64,000 nucleotides of DNA from Myrica gale (taxonomy: Eukaryota > Streptophyta > Magnoliopsida > Fagales > Myricaceae), in the NCBI GenBank assembly GCA_963930655.1, contig OZ005601.1, positions 12,148,001 to 12,212,000 on the forward strand, read 5' to 3'. Position 1 is the first letter of the stretch, and the number at the start of each line of letters is the position of its first letter. Position numbers and translations under genes: made by a program. Below are positions 13,301 to 23,292 of this stretch, piece by piece. The notes under the pieces are model-generated. The model saw only the letters and a program-made list of their open reading frames with translations. It was not told the origin of the DNA and did no database searches.

Positions 13301-16300
13301 GCGACCAACCTTTGGTGAGAGAATAGATAAAGGGGTTTTACTAAGGTCGCTGGAATAATCATGCAGACTTGCAGAAGGAATTGCACCATGCCGAGCAAAG
13401 GACATTAAGTTAATTCCATTAACATTCCCGCTGTTGTTTGCTGCTGTTACATTGAATCTGATATCCCTTGCCATAATCGTAAACTCTTGAGCCACTCCCA
13501 ATACATCCAAGGAGTACACCTTTGGTTCACCATCTCCGAGGCAAGAGGTTTTCAAACTACTTTTGCAAGAAACCATGTTTGCCTTTGTTTGGTTGTACGA
13601 ATTGACTCCTGAAAAATCTCCTCCAGGAAAGTAGCTCTCTGACGGAATACATGAGAGTGGTTCAACTGTCTGATTGCAGTACTGTCCCCACATCGTTAAG
13701 GTTGTACATCCTACCACAGTTATGTTGGCGCTAAAAGAATATGCTGGACCTCGGACAATCTGGAATAACAGAGTACCTCTACTTTTTACTTCCAAATATA
13801 GCAATATTCGCAAATTTCAGGGACTGAAGAAGAATGAAAGCAGATTGTCAAGAGCTCAATGAAATATATCAGAATTATTTGGGTGAAGATTATTCTGACA
13901 CCATGATATTCCCGTACTGAAATTTACGAAGAAAAGCTTGAAGACAGTTAATTTTCAGAAATAAAATTCAAGCAGGAATTAGAGAGCACATTAAACAAGA
14001 GAATTTTAAAACCGTTCCGTGTCGCAAATAAAATTGCTTTTGATCTAATTTTGAACAGACATAATCTGCATCAAGCTATTTTCAAGGGATGTGAATCACA
14101 CAATATAGTCAGATACCACAAAAGAGAAAACTTGGTGGATGAAGCAGTCTTCATAGCCGTCCCTGAGAAAACAAGTCCATAGAAACTATAATGCCAAGGT
14201 GAGAGATATGGAGAGCAACTGATAAAACTATACCATTTTTGATTGTGTCCTTGTAGGTCCAATGCCATTGAAAAGACCAAAATACCAAGCTCCTGGAGAT
14301 ATCTGAATAAAACTTTGTAAGATGTTACTGTTATCAAATAGAAAATATACCTAAAATAGGTATGAAAAACAAAAGTAAAGAAGTTGCAATTTTTCCATGC
14401 ACCAAACTGAATACCGGAACCTTCAAAGAAGAGTATATAAGTAAAACAAAATCCTCTCACAGTGATCATGGTCTTTACGTAATAGCTAACCATGCTTCCA
14501 GGCTAGTCAACTAGCCAAAAAGACAAATAGACTGACATCTGATTTTAGAATACAAGAGAGTCACAATAGCAAGCAAAATATTTTGAGATTGACCTGCTCA
14601 TTAGTCAACCACATCATTATGTCTTTCTGCATAAGAAAGCACTGCTCCATATTCTGAAGAGCTTGCATTCCTCCAAATGAGCCATTAGAGAAGGGAACAA
14701 ACACTGCAACAACCACAAATCTTTCAAAACTCTTCCAACAATAATATGAGTAGACTTGGAACAAGAAGAGAAAGAAGTCAAACAGAATTCCCCAGTGATT
14801 CAAAACAAAAAGCAAAATAGGCTATTTCCAGGCGAAGAGAAAATGGCATTCCAATGGCCAAAGAAACACTGCAACCACCGTCAAGTTATCTGAGAAACTC
14901 CATATTCACATAGAACTCATCAAGCAGAATCCAATTAGACAAAAAAGAATTTGATTTCACTGGTCCCATTGTAACTCTCACCTTGTTTCTTATGACGTAC
15001 TTGCACATGCACATATACCTTGAACAATTCAAGCCCATAAATGGAATTGCAAGGAATGGACCGAAATGTTTTAACTAAATTTCAATTGAATTTTATTTAA
15101 GTAGGTCACTTTTGCCTGAACTACCTGAATCTTTTAGGGAAGTGTTCAAGACATCTGGCAATGGTGGGCTGCCATCCCTGAAGCAAATTATTGGCAGTGT
15201 GCTTTCAGCAGCCTTTTTTATGCTTACATCCTGCAAACAAATAGGGCCATAAGCAAATGAGGGAGGCAGAGAACCCAAAAGTCTTAAAATTAGCAAGTGA
15301 TGATCCAATTAGCTTCATTCTGAAGACATCGTTTGAAGCATCATGTGATTTCTGCATTAGGACAGAAGAAGAGTACAAAGACACATGGGATATCAACATG
15401 AGAAAATAGGAAAGACCTGATCTCAAGAAAAAATAAATCTCGACTATGGGAACCAGCTATCAGACAAGTTTTGTTCCCTATGCGAGGAGAAGGTATATAT
15501 ACAATAGAAGTACCAAAGAAGTAGTTGACAAAACTAAATCTAAGTAACAGAACAAACTCATATCCAGGAGCTAGCTATCAAGCAGATGCTGGAGGACAAA
15601 ACACTATCAATTCTTTGAACTTCACAAGCATACTTACAAGCTCTACATCTGAGTTCAAGCTTATAGACAATGAAGAGAACCAGGACGGCAAATCAACTGG
15701 AAAGGAACAACAGAAAAACCAGTAAGATACGTTACAAATTGTAGATTTTTCATAGAAGGGAAAGAAAACGCGATAAGAGATACATAATTCTATTGTTAGC
15801 ACGTAGCATTTCATATAAGCCACTGTCTCATTCAACCTTTGTAACTGAAAATTTTAGTTAAGCGTATAGTTCCTAATCATGACGGGCAGTAACTACAAAC
15901 TGCATTAGTTTTGTAGCAAAAGGGTAATAGGAAACAATGAAATGCTTCAACCAGTCAATAGTAAGAAGTGTCAGAGGAAGGAAGCAAAGTGAAAACCTAT
16001 GGAGCAAAACTCCCTCATGATTGAATTTGACAAGATAAAACAATCAATTAGGTCATCGACACCCTCACAATGAAAAACGAAATCCATTACGAAATATTCT
16101 GTGACAGTACCAAATGAAGTCCGATAGCAACGGATTTAAAATGAACCAGCCTTGGTTTAGATAACTTGTATAAAATCTCGGAGGAAGCTATGATTCATAA
16201 TTCTGCCCCCAGTTCGTCACATTTTTTTGCTAAAACAATGCAAACGGCCTAAGTGAAACGCAAGACATGAAAATAAGAGACAACCATATTATCGACATTA

Positions 16301-16894
16301 ATAAACAATTGAGCTCTCAAATAAGAAATATGCGCCAAAATTATTAAATTCCATAACTTCAATTTAAAAAAAGTTCGAGTTTTGTCCATAACCATCAAAT
16401 ATAGCTGTCCCACTACTTCCACTACCCGATAGCTATATAGAAACAAGCATTATAACGCTAGAGTTATAAGCAAAACAGCAGCCATCTAAACACTCCTGCG
16501 TATTCCTAAAATCCTTTAAGAAATTCAGAATGTTTACCACGACCCTTTATCGTTACACCCTCATATTGCTTCCAGAACCAATGAAAAACCAAACTTATCC
16601 GTCAAATTCCCAAAAACGTCATTGAGAATTAGTTCAAACGCCGGTCATACGGCGCATGACTAAATCAAGGATCCCAAAACTCAAAAAGGGCCAATGAGAA
16701 CTGGCTCACACACCTCTTATATAGCGCAAATCAAAGGGCCTGAGCGTGGTCCGAGGGTAGCTGAAGCTGGAGACAGTGAAGGTGTTGTAACCCAGTTCGT
16801 CATACATGTAACAGAGGCCGAAAAACCAAGAGAAGAGAACGAAGAGACTGAAAAGCGAATTGGAAGAAGAGCACAGTATCGAACTGAAACCCAT
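7392..16894 (-). CDS. TMEM8/PGAP6-like CREST-superfamily membrane protein with EGF-like module
   Basis: Fourteen minus-strand exons assemble in phase: 16894-16714, 15696-15638, 15230-15125, 14754-14594, 14302-14234, 13759-13145, 12709-12174, 11395-11331, 10691-10612, 9700-9596, 9225-9086, 8995-8867, 7800-7648, 7551-7392. The product is 852 residues. It opens with a hydrophobic signal (SLFVLFSWFFGLCY) and continues with a roughly 490-residue luminal region rich in N-glycosylation sequons. A Cys module (C553, C557, C563, C578, C580, C589) resembles the EGF-like repeat of TMEM8. The C-terminal part (about 600-815) has multiple membrane segments with YHACD (H643, D646) and WIWHSVWH (H799, H803). 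This fits the CREST superfamily pattern of Ser, Asp and three His metal ligands. Human TMEM8A/PGAP6 is a GPI-specific phospholipase A2; a GPI or lipid hydrolase role here is inference. A PIF-like MITE sits in the intron between 9701 and 10611. Confidence 0.9.
10236..10489. mobile_element. PIF/Harbinger-like MITE in an intron, TSD TAA
   Basis: Termini GGTGGTGTTTGCAAACC and TTTGCAAACACCATC are inverted repeats. They are flanked by TAA at 10233-10235 and 10490-10492. The interior is AT-rich and noncoding. It lies within the TMEM8-like gene intron, well away from both splice sites. Confidence 0.8.
10863..11147. mobile_element. MITE with GGGTGATGTTCGG termini
   Basis: The left end GGGTGATGTTCGG and right end CCGAACATCACC are inverted repeats. 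The interior is AT-rich with the string acctttttacaaactcc shared by similar repeats elsewhere. No target-site duplication is obvious, so the superfamily is not assigned. It is intronic in the TMEM8-like gene. Confidence 0.6.
12006..12031. repeat. (AC)n microsatellite
   Basis: A dinucleotide run of about 13 AC units lies in the intron between the exons ending at 12174 and starting at 11395. Confidence 0.9.
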
Positions 16895-17605
16895 TTATTT
16901 TTCTACCGATTCTCAGAGCATAGCACGAGTGACAAAAAAAACAATTGCTTTAAAGGGATTAGAATGTCGTAATGATTAGGAAAAAAAAAAGCCGCCTGTG
17001 TTTATCGCCTGTTGGTTGTATCGGTTCCCCTGAACATGACTTAAAAAAAAGATTAGGAAAAAAAAAAGATTTGAGTGTAATAGTACAACATTTTAGTGTT
17101 TTCTTAAAAAATAAAAAATAAATAAGATCCTGTGAAACGTGAGAATTGAGACTTTGGTCGTGTTAACACTTGACTCGTATACGTCAAGCCAGTTCGGGTT
17201 GATTTTAGATGTGGATGATGAAACCACGCGCTTGTGAGGAGCGCGAACATCGCGCGCCGCGCGGCATCCGGCAGTGAGCTTATTGGTTGAACGGAAGGGG
17301 TATTTTGGGTCTGAAGTTGCTGCTCGTGAGTCGTGCATTCGCGACTAAAAAGTGATTTAACCCCCTGCAATTTGCATGGCAATATCAAAATGTGTAAAGG
17401 GAACCACAACAAAACTATTAAACTGTAGTGGTCGGCGAAGTATTCTAGAAAGCACAAACAGAGAATGTACTGCGGTGTAAAAGAATTAGAATTTGTGACG
17501 TCAGATATTTTTCCATTTCTTCTTTGTTACTTGTTTGGGTTTGGGTTCCCGAAAAAAACATGTTTTTGTTAACAAATTTTGGTATAAGAGTAAGGGTAGA
17601 TTTTA
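16895..17605. other. Upstream region of the TMEM8-like gene
   Basis: It likely contains the promoter and 5' leader of the minus-strand gene. A GC-rich patch lies at 17225-17275 (gcgcgccgcgcggcatc). No coding sequence or defined element was recognised. Confidence 0.5.
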
Positions 17606-17614
17606 TTGAATTTA

Positions 17615-18009
17615 GGGAAAAATACACTTTTCACCCACAAACTACAGGGTAGTGACACATTGCACCCCAAACTACTATGTTTAAGATATTGCACCCTCAA
17701 ATTACCAATGTTTGACATTTTGCACCCTAAACTATCCACTTTGACAAATTACACCCTTCAACTACTACTATTAAACACTTTGCACCCTCTATTTGACAAT
17801 AATACCCTTAAAAAAATTAATGAATTGACAATATCTTTAATATATGCAAAATAGGTCAAGAGTATTATCATCATTTTAGTCTACAAATTTGATATAGGGT
17901 GCAAAGTGTCAAAATTGATAGTTAGAGGGTGCAATGTATCAAAATTGGTAGTTTATAGTATAAAATGTAAAACCTATAGTAATTTGTGGATAAAAAATAT
18001 ATTTTCCCC
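17615..18009. mobile_element. Mutator-type MITE with perfect 9-bp TSD
   Basis: The element starts GGGAAAAATACACTTTTCAC and ends in a diverged inverted copy (gtggataaaaaatatattttcccc region). TTGAATTTA is duplicated at 17606-17614 and 18010-18018. The left arm repeats the phrase 'gcaccc..aactac' several times. It is noncoding. Confidence 0.87.
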
Positions 18010-18404
18010 TTGAATTTATTTGTAAACGCATCCAAACATGGGTAATCCTCGCAACTTTCATCATGATACTGAAGTATCCTGTCGGTGAGGGTTTCGATCC
18101 ATTCGGAGATGCAGTGAAAAGATTCCTCATATTCACACCCTATCGAAACCATACTAACAAGTAATCTTTGACATCCAATAGAAAAACATATAATATTAAA
18201 TTTGAATCTTAACGCACGCAAGTAAGCTGCTGACTTAAAATCATGCGTGAGTTGTGCAATAGGTTGAAGTGTTTGAGATTTGTCATTATAGTCTCAGCTC
18301 AATTATAGCCTCTCAATAAGACCTGATGCAACAGATTTCTCTCATAACTCAAACAGAACACATACAAAAAAATAAGTCTTTTATTTTCTTCCCTTTTAAC
18401 TTTA

Positions 18405-18911
18405 GGCTTAATTAATTCATTGGTATATGTGGTAGTTCAAAATCTCAAGCTGGTTTTAAAAATATTTTTCTCTCCGAAGTAGTCTTGTCGAATATTAATG
18501 TGTCAATATAACTCTTCTCGTCGATTGGCTCACGCATTTGGACAACAAATTCTTACGTGGCTAATGAAGACACATTCTAAACAATATCAGACATTCACGC
18601 ATCTATTTTATAGTGGTTAAAAATTAATTGGTATCACCTAATGACATATTTGATCTAGGTACGACCTTTAATTTGACGTGGCAATATATGAGTGAAACTA
18701 TCGAATTTTTTACCATTGAAAATGGACACGTGAATGTATGATATTCTTTAGGACATATCCTCATTAGCAACGTAAGAACCTGTTGTCCAACTGCACGTCT
18801 CATATATTGACATATTAATATTTCATATGGACCAATGCACTACGAAAATTACCATAAGAATCAATTTGGGATTTCAAAATATCACAAAGAGCAATAAAGT
18901 AATTAAGAGCC
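18405..18911. repeat. Imperfect long inverted repeat, probable foldback element
   Basis: The outer ends GGCTTAATTAATTC and GTAATTAAGAGCC pair. Inner blocks also pair: gtgtcaatata with tatattgacata, and ggacaacaaattcttacgtg with cgtaagaacctgttgtcc. It is noncoding, and no clean target-site duplication was found, so it is probably an old element. Confidence 0.55.
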
Positions 18912-19759
18912 TAACTTGGCTTAGGTATCTAAGTTCCAAATATTTTGGCACAGTATGATTTCCCATTTTGACCTTTGTAAGATTTACATCACTAATACAT
19001 TGTTATGTACATAATATATGCACCTCGAATAAAACTTTTAAATGAAAAAGAAAATGTTTATGAAGGGGATCCCCCATCCCTTCCGGCCCCCACTCCCCTT
19101 TTTCCCCCATCTCGCGTGAATAGCGTGATTGTGAACCAACCCAAGTTAGATATGCATTGCATTGCGAGCAAACCAGGGACAAAGCCATAATTAAGAGTTA
19201 AAAAGGGGGCCAATTTCATTAAAATTCAATTAGAGATGTCAACATGTCAAACAAAAAAAAAACTTACAGGAAATAAATTTTTGACCTAAAATTTGTTTTT
19301 CATGCTAATTTTGGGAGCAACGGTAGCAGTAGGAATATCTCCCTCCTAACGGTTCTAACCATTGAGGGTGGATTAGGAAGTGAAGGAGATCACGAGTCTC
19401 CCACGTGCAAGATCTTGAGGATTTCCAATGACAAGGGCGGATCATGCGAGTATTTGTGGGTGTACTGTTTATCATAATTTTCTTTTAGGTAAAGACAAAA
19501 CTGAAAAATAATGTATATGATGTGGGCGACCGCCGACCAAAACACCCGAAGGTGTTGGGCCTGAAGGCAAAAGATGGATGAATAATGGGCCAATAGGTTA
19601 GGTTACTGAAATAAGTCCAAAGCCCTTATTGATTAGAGAACACCAAATCAAACCACAGCGAGACCCAGGTCTGCGAAGATTGCATGATACAACGGCAGCT
19701 CTAGACATCAAAGTCTTTCCACGACTTCAAGCCACATTTTCCATTTCACAAGATTGAAA
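18912..19759. other. Intergenic stretch without recognised content
   Basis: No protein-like frame, RNA gene or clear transposon boundary was seen. Two overlapping frames on opposite strands at 19003-19190 look random. Confidence 0.5.
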
Positions 19760-20309
19760 GGGCATGTTCGGTTAGAAGACAAAAAAAAAAAAAAAAAAAA
19801 AAAGGTGAAAATGAAGAGGGGAGAGAAATGATAACAAGAGACAATATATTTTAAGTGGTTCCATCTATAATACCTACATCTATTGTGATATTTTGATTTT
19901 GTATTATAAGTCCATGCAATTTACAATTGAAGATATCTATTTATAGAGATAATAGAAGGAGAATATCCTATATTTAAATTTGAATCTCTACATTTGAATT
20001 TGAATTTGAATCTTCGTAACAATATCAAATTTTTGATATTGTGATAACCATAATATCATATCAAATCTTTAAGATTTGATTATGATATTATCTCTAACAC
20101 GGTTGAGTATTTTTTTGTAATATTTTCATCTTACTTTTATATTTACATGTCAAACATCACAAAACACATCTATTCAAATACAACACTTTGTTGCATTTTT
20201 TACAAACATGAATATCTTTTAACAATTTTTACACGATACAACTTTAACATCATGTAAATATTCACAATTTTATTAGAATCCTACAAATTTCTTCCAAACG
20301 AACATCACC
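19760..20309. mobile_element. MITE-like element with GGGCATGTTCG / CGAACATCACC ends
   Basis: The left end GGGCATGTTCGGTTAGAAG and right end CCAAACGAACATCACC are inverted. They belong to the same 'GTTCG' terminus family as 10863-11147 and 32630-32936. It contains an A run of about 23 at 19781-19803 and AT-rich noncoding DNA. The TSD is not clear. Confidence 0.5.
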
Positions 20310-20493
20310 TATGAAAATCTAAAAGGTGGAAGACCGTTCAACCTGTAGTGACGATTTTCGGATTATGCTATAGATCAGTGTTAATATTAACAGTATACAT
20401 GCTTGAAAACAAACAAATCGAAAATTTTATGATATTTTCTTAATGTTGATTAATTTCTCGAGTCAGACTTATATGGACAGTAGCTAAATAAAA

Positions 20494-21716
20494 GGGTTAA
20501 TGTCCTTTTTAGTCCCTAGGTTTTGGGGCGGTGTTCTTTTTAGTCCCTAGGTTTTATTTTTTTTCAAAACAGTCCCTAGGTTATTTACGTTTGTCTTTTT
20601 AGTCCTTCCGTCCAATTCCGTCACTCCCGAGCCTAGTCAGCTAACGGTGTGACACGTCACACCCAATAAATTATTGCCACGTGTACTATTTTTTTTTTTT
20701 TAAAAAAAATTTCCACATGTTTAAAATATAAAAAAAAAAAAAAACCAAAAGAAGGGAGATACCCCCGTGGCCACCGCCGAACGGGGAGCCCAGAGTTGGG
20801 CTCCCCGTCGACGGGGGTGGCCGGGGGCACTCACCCCGGCGACGGGGAGCCCAGATCTGGGCTCCCCGTCTGGCCACCGACGAGCGGGAGCCCAGATCTG
20901 GGCTCCCCGTCGACGGTGGTGGGCGGGGGCTCCCCGTCTGGCCACCCCCGTTCGCGTGAGGGGTGGCCTCCCTGGCCACCACCGAGCGACGGGGGTGGCC
21001 TGGGGCACTCACCCCGGCGACGGGGAGCCCAGATCTGGGCTCCCCGTCTGGCCACCGACGAGCGGGAGCCCAGATCTGGGCTCCCCGTCGACGGTGGTGG
21101 CCGGGGGCTCCCCGTCTGGCCACCCCCGTTCGCGTGAGGGGTGGCCTCCCTGGCCACCACCGAGCGACGGGGAGCCCAGATCTGGGCTCCCCGTCTGGCC
21201 ACCGACGAGCGGGAGCCCAGATCTGGGCTCCCCGTAGACGGTGGTGGCCGGGGGCTCCCCGTCGGGCCACCCCCGTTCGCGCGAGGGAGCCCAGATCTGG
21301 GCTCCCTCGCGCGAAGGGTGGCCTCCCTGGCCACCACCGAGCGACGGGGAGCCCAGATCTGGGCTCCCCGTCGCCGGGGTGAGTGCCCCCGGCCACCCCC
21401 GTCGACGGGGAGCCCAAATCTGGGCTCCCCGTTCGGTTGTGGCCACGGGGGTGCCTCTCCCATTTTTTTTTTTTTTTTTTAGTTTTGTCCATGTGGACAT
21501 TTTTATTATTTTTTAAAAAGTTGGTACACGTGTCAATATTCTATTAGGTGTGACGTGTCACACCGTTAGCTGACTGAGCTCGGGAGTGACGGAATTGGAC
21601 GGAAGGACTAAAAAGACAAACGTAAATAACCTAGGGACTGTGTTGAACAAAAATAAAACCTAGGGACTAAAAAGAGTACCGCCCCAAAACCTAGGGACTA
21701 AAAAGGACATTAACCC
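20494..21716. mobile_element. Mutator-type foldback element with GC-rich palindrome-array core
   Basis: Perfect or near-perfect long TIRs start GGGTTAATGTCCTTTTTAGT and end in the complement. The 9-bp TSD TAAATAAAA is present at 20485-20493 and 21717-21725. Inside A/T tracts (about 20685-20745 and 21463-21480) lies a roughly 700-bp very GC-rich core. It carries eight exact copies of GAGCCCAGATCTGGGCTC, starting at 20847, 20888, 21025, 21066, 21172, 21213, 21287 and 21349. Degenerate copies lie at 20786 and 21410. The two halves of the core are themselves inverted copies (gggggcactcaccccggcga against its complement). Long frames appear on both strands here because the repeat lacks stop triplets. 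They have no domain and I do not call genes. Confidence 0.92.
20767..21463. repeat. Array of 18-bp palindromes in GC-rich spacer units
   Basis: Copies of GAGCCCAGATCTGGGCTC are paired about 41 bp apart, and the pairs recur at intervals of 147-178 bp. The spacers read tctggccaccgacgagcgg and gacggtggtggccgggggct. The array supports multiple local hairpins as well as one long hairpin over the whole element. Confidence 0.9.
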
Positions 21717-21725
21717 TAAATAAAA

Positions 21726-23292
21726 TGCTAAACTTCGACAACTCGTACACGATATTCACAGCAACGAAGAGAGGCAAGTTAACTGTCATTTTCCTACTCA
21801 GTTCATCAGAAGTTTTGAGTGTTTTGGTTTATTGGTTTACAAGTTACTAACAAAAAAAATTATTTCTTAGTAATAAATATTATTTTAAGTTTTTAAATTA
21901 TTGAAATTCATCGATATTCGTTTTGTGATAAGTTTAAATTGTCGATATATTACACTTTATTTCTTAATTTCTTATGCATTTGAATTATATGATCTTACAA
22001 TAATAAACATGGATGTATTTTAATAGTTTATGAACTAAATATGATGAAATTTATAGTTTACATATAAAAAATGGAGATTTTCCGACAAAATTTCTCATGT
22101 ATTATTAGTGATTGAGGAACGCCATGGGATATTAGTTTTATAAAAAAAAATTCACATTTTTAAGTTTTTTTTATAGAATTGTGAATATTTACGTAAATTG
22201 GAGTTTATAGATTTTTGTGTAAAAGTTGGTTTAAAATTTTAAAGATATTTATTTTTTATTAGAGTTTGTAAAAATGTGTAGAGATAGATGATTTGATATA
22301 ATTTTTTAATAAAAAATATTATAATATGGAAGAAAAGTAGAAAGAGAATATTTTTATTTTTTAAAAAATATTGATATTTATATAATTTTTTTAAAAAAAT
22401 TAAATATTTATTTTATAAATTTTATTACATTTATTTATAAAATAAATAAAATATTGTTGCAACTTGCAAACCATCGTCACCATATTTCTAAGCTCACCTC
22501 CTAGCTAGCCTTATCGAAAAGAAAACGTTTAATCATACTGGGTAAAATTCTCCTTTAGAAGGGATTTATTTGATTTTTTCTGAGCTACTGCAAAATTGAT
22601 TGACTGACAGACATTTTGGGGGACCCGGGTAGCGGCAAGGTAGCGCAACTTTGAAATTGAGGGGGAGTCGAGATCTTCGTGGGGTGGCTGGCGCAGGTGG
22701 CATCCCGTGACTCTGCGAGGGAACCTAGGGGTGCAGCATAAGGGTAGCCGGGATTTGTCTTGTATATATTTTTTTGAATTAGGTGAATCCTTTTATAATT
22801 ATAATTATTTTTGTTTATTTTTTTCCTTGATTTTTCAATTTTATTTTATTACATGCCCCCAACGTTTATTTTTTAAAATTAGCCGAGATCTATGCATTTC
22901 ACTAGCTCCATTTTTCCACAAGAGATCAATCTAAATTCGTACATGCTAGTTTTTGATTCGTAAAGGTCATAAAATTTGAAGGGTCACCGGAAGCTAACCT
23001 CTTGATGAATTTTGAATTCTAGTGGATTAATTTTATGAATTTACGAAAATTAATCAGATAATATGGTAAACAGCGTACAATGAATTTGATATATATTATA
23101 TTTTTTCCGTTTAATAATCAAGTGATATATATAATACCGACTTGAATGAGGCGGTGGACGTTCCAAATTCCTTTGCTCCATCTCTGAGAGACTGGCTGTC
23201 TCCAGTCCCTGAAATCAGTAACCCCTCATAATGTCATAAACTGGAAGACACACACGGACAGAGAAACTCGGAAGGGGAGAGAGAGAGAGAGA
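21726..23292. other. AT-rich intergenic region upstream of the SYP71-like gene
   Basis: It is mostly long A/T-rich DNA. A GC-richer patch at 22615-22740 (gggggacccgggtagcgg) has no tRNA cloverleaf and no coding match. The last 150 bases before 23293 are likely promoter and leader, ending in a GA-rich run. Confidence 0.5.

Noticed and set aside
7392-16894. Reading the region as several short genes
   Set aside because: Exon phases and continuous protein similarity join all fourteen segments into one TMEM8-like protein.
20686-21516. Several long overlapping reading frames on both strands, up to 268 codons, rich in Gly, Pro, Ser and Arg
   Set aside because: They are translations of the same GC-rich palindromic repeat, which lacks stop triplets in most frames. 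There is no domain, no splice structure and no homologue, and the sequence is explained by the foldback element.
22615-22740. GC-rich patch considered as a tRNA or rRNA fragment
   Set aside because: No cloverleaf stems, no A/B boxes and no rRNA signature text.
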